Shown here: piece after piece, positions 12,361 to 24,300 of the stretch
How positions within the stretch are numbered: the first letter of the stretch is position 1
Layout of the letters: each line of letters begins with the position of its first letter
Origin: Paragonimus skrjabini miyazakii
Lineage: Eukaryota > Platyhelminthes > Trematoda > Plagiorchiida > Troglotrematidae
Assembly: GCA_014338405.1 (NCBI GenBank)
Contig: JTDE01003353.1
Coordinates: forward strand, 14,105 to 78,104
Reading direction: 5' to 3'
Length of the DNA: 64,000 bases
Position numbers and translations under genes: made by a program
The notes under the pieces: model-generated
Seen by the model: the letters and a program-made list of their open reading frames with translations, nothing else
Told to the model about the DNA's origin: nothing
The model's database searches: none

Positions 12361-15300
12361 GTAAGTCGATTCACTAACCTTCACATAATTTGCTCGTTCT
12401 ATGCAATAACTGACACCACGATTCTGCGAGATTCAAACAGATCAACCAAATTAATCGTGTGTCCATACTACGACGAAGCCAATTTAATTTGAGCTTTTCC
12501 CGAAAAATTGTTTTTAATCGTAACTCCAATCATACCATTAGGTCATGTTTTAGGATTTTCGCCCCATCTTTTTCTTCTCTCACGTGCCTTCTGTATTTGT
12601 TTACGTAATGATTGAGTGTCTTAAATACCATCGCTGATGCCGTTTTTCTATTCGAACTTTTGATAATTCCTTCCTAGAATTTACTACAATTCCGAAACTT
12701 TTTATTCTTAGCCATTCTCATCAGCTTGAGTTGTTTGAGGTGGGACATATTTGCCAATTTTTCTCGCTCACTTTTCCAGTTCTGTCAATTATCCATCATG
12801 ATTGCCGAGCCGATCTAACCATTTTTTTTACGTTTTTCGCTACATAATGCGTCATGCCGACTACTGGCAAACAAGGATCTGTGTCCAGCTGGCGTTTACC
12901 CTCAATTCACCCAGGCTGCACCGTGGGTTCGGTCTAGGTCAAAGTTGTTCGGCCCACACGCGGTCTGCCTCTTGTGTCTGTGTGTGGAATGGTTCATTGT
13001 CCGCGTGCTACAGCTATGTTTGCCTGTTTGTTCTCGTCACACACACCGCTCTCCCCCTTGTTGACCCGTTGTGGTGACGCGACCATATAGGTTCCTGTGC
13101 GCCGATTGTGCCGAGTTTGTGTCTTGGTTGCCCTGCCCACCAATCGGGTTAATGCGGTTGCGACGTGTTCGTCGTTAGGTGACACACCGTGAACGTAAGT
13201 TGCACGCACTTTCCATGCGGACGATCAATAAAATAGCTACTGTCAGAGGTCATCACGTCATGCTAAGAGTCTTTGTTCTGCGTAAACCCCGCTAGGTCAA
13301 TAGACACTTGTTAGCCTTGATCATAACGGGTTGTGTGAGGTACTGATTCTTTGAACAACAGGAAGCTGTCTATTTTTGGTAGCAAAAATCTCCTCATTTT
13401 AATATTTTTATTGTGTATTTTATTGTATTTGCTCTTCTTTTATTCTCAGATACTGTTATGGCGGCATGCGCAAGAAAACCGAAGTCCAGCCACCTTTCTT
13501 GCCTGATCTGACTGATGAAGCCCTTGGTCTTACTACCCAAGGTAGCGTCGGACGTTCAACTACCTCTCCTGCTAGTAGCTCTGGTGCTAGTGCCGAGAAC
13601 GGTCCACAACGCCGCCGTGTTTTGTCCATCAGTCCGCTCACTCGGCTGTTGCTGACTAACGGATCCGACACGGATACTGTGAGTTCCGCTGACGAAATCG
13701 CCATCAGATCCGTACTTGGTGTCCGTGGTGTTGCAGTCTCGGATGTGGCACATATTCTATTGGAGTATGCTCAGCAGGTGTTTGGAGTGCAGTTTCATTC
13801 ACTGTTTCACTTAGCACAACATTTGGTGACAAATCGCTACGTAAATTCCCGATCTCGTTACGCGTTTGCCTTAATCGCTTACGCATCCAACGTTTCTGCT
13901 TCACTCTCCCCTCCTCCGTCGACTGCTTTGGCAGAGGCGATTCAGAAAGGTCAGTTCTGTTGGTCCTGTTTGTTCCAGTGATGATCGTTCTTTCCAGCCC
14001 GTTTTTCATGTCGCCTGTGTTTATTGACTGTCATTCCACCCACCAGTGGTATTGATAGAAATACTCCTCGTTCCCATAAATTTTAACGTAGTCATTCCGG
14101 AATCAAAACATTCACTTAGCACTCCCTGTCTGGATGCGTTATATGTTACTATACGCCTCTTCACACCTGTTCACAAATGGGTGGTCGTATGATTTTCATG
14201 TGTTCTGTCGTATTTGTGCTAATCACTTGTTCACCTTTAAGGTTGTTCTGCGCAAAAATTGTTTCACATATTTGAATCCGTATTTATAATCGGATCCGGT
14301 TCTTGTTGGACTTATTTCCACTGCATGATTCTGCCTGTAATCCCTTAATTGTGCGGTGTTTTTGGGAACCACTGTACGTGTCTGATTTGTCGTTTGTTTT
14401 CAAGAATTTCTAACCGGTCTCGCGAGATTTGTAAGAACTTCAATTGCTGTCTTGTCATTAAATCATAGCGCTCGGAATATTCTTCTTTGTACCCTCCTTA
14501 TTATCTCGCCTTTCGATTTTTGTTAAAAACAGGAATTTCTAAGTCTGCGTTCGATCGTGTTGGAAACGGTCGCGTGAAATCCGTCCCGACAGAACGTTCC
14601 ACCTTTGTAAAATGTGAAGCCGAAGGTATGTGTTCATTTCTTACTGCAAGTTTCCCTCTGGTTTTTACCATCCTTTTAACATCATCGGCGTAGCTGTATC
14701 ATTTCCTTCGCAGGTATTGCAATAATTTACAAACAAACACATCGTTATCAAGCCAATTTTGATTCGAAGGGCACCATTGTCATGCGGTCAGCTGATGAAC
14801 GTATCACTATTTTGATCTGCGTGGGAGAACAGTCGTTCGGTGGATGGTCACGTTCACTCATCATGTCTCATTCCCACCATAAGTTCGTGTAATCTTTTCA
14901 TGTTACCAATAGCACAATTGGCCTGCTATCTCAGTATTTTGGATAATCGGACCATCCATGGACCCGTCATATTCTGATGCTGACCATCACTTTATAATCT
15001 CGTCTACATACTGTTGATGTGTACTGTTTGACTACTGCTTACTGTGTCTATTTTCACCACTAGAAGTGGTTTTCTTCCAGATTATCCTGTTGTGTTTTTG
15101 CACTTATTCGCCAATCAAAAGAACTTGTTACTGACTCGATTTGCACTGGTCAAGCAATAAATAACAGCTCAAGTCTCAGTATTCCGTTGTTCTAACCGTT
15201 AGGAACTCGCACGGGGCAGGTTTTAGCAATCTAACAGTATAGCATTTGCTCATATGAACAAGGGGCCCTCGACTTCTTGATTCGCTTGTCGAGATCTCTG

Positions 15301-18300
15301 AGTGACCAGTGTTAGCCAGTGAAATTTAAATTTTACTTCCGATTCCAGTCATGATAACATCCAGCCTACGTAGCAGAAAGCTGCGCTGTCATAAGTTTTA
15401 ATGCCTTTTTCAATATTAGGATTAGCCCCATTCGTGTTTTTAACGCATTTATTCTCTTGTCCTACTCACTGTTCAATAATTTCCTCCCCGACTTAATCTC
15501 TAGGTCGGACCGTCGTGTTTCGTCAATAATCAGTAAACTATTGCTATTAAAACGAATCAGAACGGTAGTTTATTCCTTTCATCCGTTTACTCTTGTTCGT
15601 TTAAAGCTAGATAGCTTTGTTTTTACCCTTCAGCACCTGCTGCAAATGACGCGGCCCGCACACCTAATCGCTGTCTGGCGGCTGGGATTCTCGGCGAATC
15701 TTCCGTTCCACCCACTACTGTGAATCCACTTGGTGGTCATCCTAATCTTGTTTCTAGCCACAGCCCGATCGTTGCAAATTCATTACGTAGCTTTGTTCCG
15801 GGCACAATCCCTTCCGAGAACGATACTTCCCATAATCCACCGTGTTCCACGCCTCACACTACCTACCGACCTTATCAGCCCAATTTTTCACCTCTTCCAA
15901 ACCATGTGCCTTCTACCATAGGGACGAATATGTACGCAGCAGCAGCAGCTTTCGCTTCACAAGCATCTACCCATGCCACATCGCCCTACCTCTTTCAGAC
16001 AGGCCGAGTAAGTTTCCCACCCATCCGATGTTGTCACGACAGTGGCAGAAACTTTTCATATACAAACATCTTGAGTCGACAACCGCACGTTTGGCTAGAT
16101 TTTTTTTCTACAATAAACTATACTTGCTATGATTGACAGCCCTCTATTCAGTCTCCCAGCTAAACTGATTCAGGTTAGCTTTGTCTTAAATATGGAAACA
16201 GACTGATCTCTTAGTCTATCTTGTCAATTTGGTTCACGGAAAAGCTGTTCTAAAGGAAGCGTACGCCATCTTGCTAAACCTGACCTGTTTGTTCTTTCCA
16301 TCAGATGTTTGAGGCTGTCACTCTTCTCAGCATCATTGCTTGCCGTGGGACCTCACATATCTTTCCCACAAAATACTCTGCTCGTGCTTCATATTTTCCT
16401 TCGGCTACCGTGCATCATGTTATCAGTTTTTATTTACTCTTCTATATTAGCCAGCCGACCGATCATTATATTAAAAAATATGATCGTGAATCCGAATCCT
16501 GAATGGCTCTTGCTCCGTGTCTAGTTCTGAACTGTTTAGAAGAAGAGAGAGCATGTATGATTCACTAGGTTACAATAGAGCAAACATTCTTCATTTATGA
16601 TGCAAGGCTTCATATTGTTGGGTAATTTATTCGATACTCGTTTATCCCCAATTTTTTCCGTGCATTAGGGCCCGTCTGCAAATTTGCGTCACTCGCCCGC
16701 CGCTGTGGCTCTTGCAGCAGCGGCTGCAGCTGCTGCTGCTGCTGCACGCCACCAAGTTGCCCTCCCCGTTCCTTATCCTACAAGCACGACTGTTTCTGGT
16801 TCTGCTGCTTCACTAGGCTCGTTTACAAACCGTGCATCTCCGACACCAGCTGGTGCGCAATTCGAAGTACTCATACCGCCAACTGCACATAAAGAGAAGA
16901 CATCAAGGTTAGTCAGTAATTCCTAGTCCGAGGTACACTTTAGACTGATTTTGATCATTGGTGCTCCAATTCAAATATTTGCAATCCCGTTGCAGTTTAT
17001 CGTGTACGTTGTACCACGGGATCTACCAAGTTATCAGGCTTCCATTTTAGTGTTTTTACTCGATTCCGCTTGTTCTTAGTGCTTAAGTTCAATCAGTTGC
17101 ATTGGGATCAGAAATGCGTTTTATTTCTTTGTAATTCTGTTTGTATTTCCTTTAGCTTTCCAACACCCTCAACGCCCGTTTCGAATACCTCAGAGTCCAT
17201 CTATCCGCACGTAGTTAACTATCTGTCCCCGTTAGCGAATCCATCCATGTATACCGCCCATCAGCAGGGATCACCTTATCCTGGACTGCAGCAACCTCCG
17301 GCTCCATTACCACCTGGAATCGGTGCACGCAGTCCTTATACACCGATGGTCAATCCGTCTACAGGTGTCTCCGATTCTACTCCAAACAACTTTAAGAGGA
17401 ACGCTCCTCTACATCCTGTGGACGCACCTGGGGCGTACGAACCTTCGGTAATTGTTGTATGGACGTCCTTTTTGTTTCCAAACGAATGTAGTGATGTTAG
17501 TTTTATAGTAAAATCCGTTAGCGGGTGTACAATCGGGAATGTTGAAAGTAACTAGTTTATATTGTTACCAATGTTTTCTTTGGGAATTCCGTTATCCGCC
17601 TATCCGGGAACAGTTTACGGTCGTGAACTTTAAACGCTTCAAGCTGTCCAGCCTATTAAATAGGGCAAACTGTTTCGTTCATTTTTGATTGAACATCTAA
17701 GGCAGTCTTGCGACCTTAAGTTGAATAACATTCACATTCGGTCGCGACCCTCACATTCAGGTGGACTATCATCCGATCCGCCTCTTTCGAAAGTAGCACT
17801 AGACTCGAGTCTGGCTTTAGCTAGAGGTCGTCAGTACTGCATATTCTTGCCAGGGCCGGGATTAGAACTCCGGTCACGCTTTCATGAAACACTCGTGTTG
17901 ACCACTACGGTAGGTACCACCGAGTTATCGCATATGAACGCTGGACCGCCTGTAATTAATGGTCAGTTTGCCCGATCGTCTCGATAGGAGACATTCACTA
18001 CCTGTTAACTCCAACCAATGACCATGCGATTAAGACAGATCGAAGTCTGATTTAATTGAACGTGTTAAGCAAGGATGTGCACTACCAACGAGCTTTGACA
18101 AGAGCAAAACTCGAGTCTTACGCTTCTTTTCGAAACAATTTGGCTAGAAAGTCTATTGGAATTCGAGGGCTGCGATCAAATGTTAGTCCAAATGTAATTC
18201 AACCTGAACTTTACTGCTTCCCCGATCACTCACCCGCAAGCTTACAACCGCATATCTGTGTAACGCTTTCTAAGCCTTCTTGTTCCCAAACTATCACCAT

Positions 18301-21300
18301 CATGTGTTCCAAAGGGTGGGGAAGATAATCAGTCAGGACCAAAGTTAGTTCCGGTCTCAGTGCCCACGTATACGGCTGGAAACGATTGTGGTAATGCACT
18401 CCATATGCCAGTGTGGCGTTTGCCATATTGAACAATGTACTGTTTGTGATGGTGATGCTTTGAGGTTGTCGCCAGTCAGAACAAACGGCTAGCTGGTCAG
18501 GTAGCGACGTGATCGCCAAACACGAACACCCTGAATATTCCGCTCATTAAGGTTGATGAGTCATTTTTGCCAAATCATGCCCTGTTTGGAAGCTTTAATG
18601 AAATACTTCCATTATATTTTGCTTCCCATACAAAACTGGCGAAATTTCAGTCTCCATCCAATCAGGAGTGTACCATACCGATCTGCGAGGTTTGCTTTTA
18701 GTGCTTTTGATCAGCTGGTTGGTCCATTTGAGCGTGAAAGGTGCTTTGGTTTGTGGTTTGTTTAACACGATTATTGTGCTTTATTATACTGCCGCATTGT
18801 ACATAGTCTCTGTATTTCCAGATATCCTCCTATCGTATTTTTTCTTTTCGTTTTGCAGTTTTTTTATCACAGACTTTCAAATTAAGGCACAAATACATAC
18901 GGATCCCCGAGACCCGTACATAGCGGTTGCGTTGTATTAGTGCTACATGACGATATACGTAATTATTCAACATGTTACTTGACACCTAGTCTGTTTTTTT
19001 ATTTTTTTCATCCCGACTTCTATAATCGTAGTGTTTCGCTGTTATGAAAATAAGTGTATATTCTACCGCTTAGTTCAGTAATAAGCGTTGGTCCCGAAGG
19101 ATAGGAGTCATTTAGAGCAAGCACTGATTATGTTCGAATTGAACACATCATATACCTGAGAATTTCTTAGTTTTATGGTATTTTAAATTTAATTTCTAGG
19201 GCATTGCTTCTCTGGTATTCTGCATTTTCTGTAAGCTGAAAGCACAAGTTTCAGGGATTTGTAGATGGTACGAATGAACCCCTTGTGTTGATTGTTGATC
19301 GTGATGATGCAATTCCTGCTTGAAACGCCATGTATTGATTCTCGTAGCCAGTTGCTGTAAGGAGCATAGTCCCGATTATCAGTATCCAAGGGTGGGTGCA
19401 ATGCGGAAGAAAGTGAGCGAACACTGTGGTCTCTATTGCTCAGTGCGCAGACGCAAAATTTTTCAGTAGCGTGTTTTCCATAAACTGGTTGCGTTAATCG
19501 ATTCGACACCAGTCCTCATCATATTTGAAGAACGTTATTAATGAAGTATTCCGAAACTGTTGTGTACAAGTGATTGGACCCATCTTTCTTGTTTAAGCCC
19601 CGTTTCCATCTGGGTGGACAAAGCCCGAACAAACGTGCTCGGTACCTTTCCACCGCCTCTGGGTCTAGCGGAACAAATTCACTGACTGCCGAATGTCCCC
19701 CTCTAAGTAGTTGCAGTGGAGCAGATAATATTGAGTCATATGGGGATCCTCCAGGGCCGGTGCATACTAGCGTTGCCTCAGCCTCCCCTGCCAGCAGCGC
19801 CAGCAGTGGCAGGAGCGTGCAGCATCCGTTGGCCACTGGCTATACTGGTCGAGCTGATCATATTCATCCTCTCGGAGTGGGTGAACTTCAGTCCGCCAGT
19901 ATGACTTCACCTTACTACTCCGGTCGTTATGAGGGTCTGGAAATGCGCAGCCCTGCACCTCATCATGGACACACAGGCAGTCACCAGCTGGATCGAGTAG
20001 CCAGACTTCCGAGTCTCACTCCATCACGCGACGCCAATCTTTGGGGAGTAAGTAAAATTTCACATTAATACGGTTGACTGCAGTATTTTTAAACTTAGTA
20101 TTCGTATTGTGGTCCGCATTTTTTCTTTTATTGCCAGAGTGCTTATTCATGATTTCCTGAGTGTAGCTGTTAATGATGATGGTGATACATGTTTAAGAAA
20201 CAAATGTTTGACTAGTTTACGTATATTGAACAATTTTATGGCCTATCTGATCATTTTCAAAATGGTGATAATCTTCGTCATTTTAACCTTGCTCATGTAT
20301 CCCATGCACATGGTTCGTGGTGTAATTTCAATTTTCGTCCAAATTACAGACAGCCTGCATCTCACTTGATGGAAGTACCATGTCTGTTGGGCAAAACAGT
20401 CAGTCCAACCAGCAGAGCTACAGTGTATCTGATGCCATGTCTACTTCAAGCACCCACGTATTTAGACCTCCAGTTACTCCGTTCGTTCTTGAATTAGATG
20501 AGGAGGACGACATGGCCAACCTTCCCCGTTTGGGTACCTCTCCGGGGCCGCAGATTCCTCCCAGTTCGCCAACAGAGTTTCTTCCTTTTTATTCAGAAGC
20601 CGCCTCTAAGTCTGCTCAAGCAAAGCGGCAGTTATGTGGTTCACAAACGTCCAAAGGTCACGCCACTCCGGATAGCGACGATTGTGGTAACAGCAGTTCA
20701 ACCGAGTCATCCAAGCTTTCCGTGTCCGCCGATCGTTCCGAACTTCGTAGTTTTGTTGCTCCTGATAACAATCTCGAAACGCCCCCTTCCTCTGCCTTAA
20801 TGGTTTCCTCGAATAGGCCTCTCTGTTCAGACGGTTTGGTTTCACCGGACTCTGGCTCGGAGTGTTCTCATGATCGGACCTTAACCAATTTCGACAACTA
20901 CGGTGATGTTAATACTCCGCCAATGCCCGGAGGACTTGCAAACGTTCCATCACCTTCTGACAGTCCCGGTGCCAATCATCTCGTTCGACAGAGTAAGTTT
21001 GTCTTCTGGAATGGATGCATATTTTGTCCGTATGTCGGTTCGTGAATGGCGACTGGCAGCAGAATGCTTTTCTTCTTGTCTGATGCCTCCCATTAACTAG
21101 CGTATTCTCTGGGTGTACTGTAAGTGAATCTCTTAATGGCTAGTCGGTTCACAGTAGGCAAGTTTTAATCCACTTGACATGGACTCGTGAAAGATTCATG
21201 TGATGCCGTTCTCATCTGGATACTTCCAAGCGGTTTCACCCATCGACTTGTTTCTTTTGTTGTGCAATCAACACGATCGCCTCTACTCCTTATTGCATTC

Positions 21301-24300
21301 TGGATTAGCCCAGTCACACCGGCTACACAACCGGTTATGTTGATGGTAAGGTGTGTGTGAATAAATAAAATGGACCGTTTTCGGGTCCTACTAACGTTGA
21401 CCTTGCCATCGTCATCATAGACAGCATAACATCAATCGTTCATATCGACGCCCCGTAATTGGGCAGCAAAAGAGAGGATAGAGATGAGATCTAATTATTA
21501 AAAACACTTCCGAATGTGATCGTCAAATATCACCGACCTCATCACACAAACAAACAGGCTATGTGTGGAAGTAAGGCATCATCTGTATAAAAAAGCTTCC
21601 TTACTGTTCCCACTACCTCATGTGGCCATTTTCATTTACTTCACAAACACTTCACTCAAACAATAGCAGAATTCACGCTACTTAGGCCGATTATCCACAA
21701 TCTTTTCTAATTTCGCTAGCTACCGCATGTGCGAGTCGATGTCCAAGCCTAATGTAAGGTCAGTAGCGCAGTCATGAACATGTTTACCTCATGAAGGCGA
21801 GGCCGAAGTTCTAGTCCCGGCCAGGTCAAGGATATACATTAGTGATGAGCTCTAGCGAGACCGAAACCGGACTTTGGTGGTTCTTTTCGAAAGGGGTTGA
21901 TTGAAAAGTCTATGAGAACGCGACGTGATGTTCAATCAAATAAATCTTCACTTGTCCATTCGACACACAATTCAGCATTGCCGCCCGGCATTATGGCCGT
22001 TTTCTTTGATTCATTATATTCAGCACTATTTTTTACCTGGTCGGACCGCGATCGTTTTGATCCAGTGATATTGGTTTATCGGTAAGCCATTTCGCGTTTT
22101 CTGGCCGCACGTTCCTTTATGATGTCAGGCTCGTTTGCACTAATCGTCAACCCTCGCACGGGTCGTTCTTCATATCGTTGGATTATTTTTAGTTCGATTT
22201 GCGTTTCATGATTTACTTCAGTTTGCTTTCGCTTGGGCAGCCGTTGTTTTGTCTGCCTTCACGTGAGCACTTAGCAAATTCGATGCTTAACGTTAACGTT
22301 GAGGTTGGTTATATTTTTTTATTGACTTGTTTACTAATTGCGACGCATTGTTAGTTTGGCTGATATTTTTTTATTTTAAAGGAGAACAAATGCAGAATGA
22401 GCTCAGCACTCCTGGACCAACCGAGGCGGCCCCATCACCTACGCGTAAACCAGATTCGGTGAGTGTGACTTAACGTTGTGTATGTGTGTATTCCGATCCT
22501 TACCTTCTGTCTCTCTATTCAGCTTTGCTGGTGCACTGCGCTAAAGATGTCGTCTGGTTCCCTGTCCAAATTTAAATATGTCTTTCTTCCTAATCCTTTA
22601 TACAATACATTGGTACATTGTCCTGTATTAAAAATTCTCTTGTCTCATTTTCAAGATCTGTCTTCCTAGCTTAGACTCTATTTTCCGTCTCGGAGAGATG
22701 AGTCTCACTTTCATACTTAGCCTACCGTATTGGTAATCAACATCGGCCAGCGAGACCACAAATGCCTCCACTCCCACAGGTTCCGGTCGTATTTCTTCTT
22801 GTTTACGGCATGTTTGAATGGAACCGCTTTCAACGCAGTGCAATCCACCTATGGTGACGGTTATGCACAGGCGTCGTTTACTCCCAGTTAACCCGAGCAC
22901 AGTTGCTGCCAGTCGTGCGTGTGTTTGTGGGTGCATGCGCACCTGCATATGTAGATGTGACTGTGTCACGTTTTTTGTTTCTCATCCCCCTATCAGCCGA
23001 CCGGTCTGGTGACTTTCCTCTGCTGGTGTTAACTGCTGCTGTCCAGTTACGTTCGTTTTATTCTTGTGTGCTGTTTGTGTTTGAAAATTTTTTGCGTCTG
23101 GATCCGGTAAACGTTCCTTTCTTCACTATGCTCTGCTATACTAAGTTCGGCACATGTGTTAGTTGTGTCAGCTCCGATGGCGGTCGATTCGTCAACTCTT
23201 GAGTGGCATTTTGTTGTCTTTAACTCGCGTTATGTCACCGTCCTGCTGACGAGCAAAGTGTGTTATTTCTGCACGTCTACGAAATTTTGTTCGTTAATGC
23301 TAGAAATGTTTTATGTTATTGTTTTTTTTTTATGTGATAGGAGTATGAAACAAACAACGCTCTGATTCACCGTTGCAATACTATTTGAAACTTCTGGTAG
23401 CACGTTAATTGTGACAAGTTACAATAGCCGGAATTAATCAGTACACATTGTTTTTAATCTTAGTGGTGACGGGATGTCACTGTTGTGATTGCATTCCTAA
23501 GTCGGTTTTAGCAGTCTACGAGAGGACGTTTTTACTATATTGCAGCCGTACGTTATTTCTGTATTGGGCGGATTCATATACGTGATTTTACACGCTGATC
23601 ACTCCTATAATGGTAATATTCCGCCGTTTTCTCGGTCCACGGTGTGTATTATGAATATCCACGCAAATCCAATAACATCTATTCATACGTCTTATTCGGA
23701 ACAGTTTCCACGTGCATTTACGACAGAAAATGGGTTATCGTAAGATTTCGCCAAACCGACCATGATTTTCTTATATAATTCAGGTCGTTAGAGCTCAAAA
23801 ATACCGACTAATCTGATTATCTGAGCAGATCTGATGTGTTTTGAGTTTCCTCCACTCCGTGTTCATAAATAAGGTGAAAAATAAGTGCAAACATATTGCT
23901 TTATTTGGTCTGCAGTAAGACTCCTTTTTCACGATTTATGAAACACGGTTTATCTAGGTCAGTCACACTCTAATGCGAACATTTTTCATTTGTGTATTGT
24001 GCGGCTTTGTTTTGCGGTTCGCTTAACTTCTGTGTCGTCGACATTTATCTTGCAAATATATTTTCAGAGAGGTTTGTGTGGTTTGGATTTGATCATATTC
24101 GTTCTGTTTCAGTTCACTTGTCTGACCTAGTTCTGTGAAAGGTTATATAATTCTGTATTTCCCTCTTCGGATTGCTTACTGAAAATACATGTACTTAGTT
24201 AAAGGTTGTCGGATATGTTTTTGTAACATCATTCAACTGTAACATTGTTTTCACTTGTTGGCATGCCTCTTCTCACTTTGTCTCACAGGCATCCCCACCT

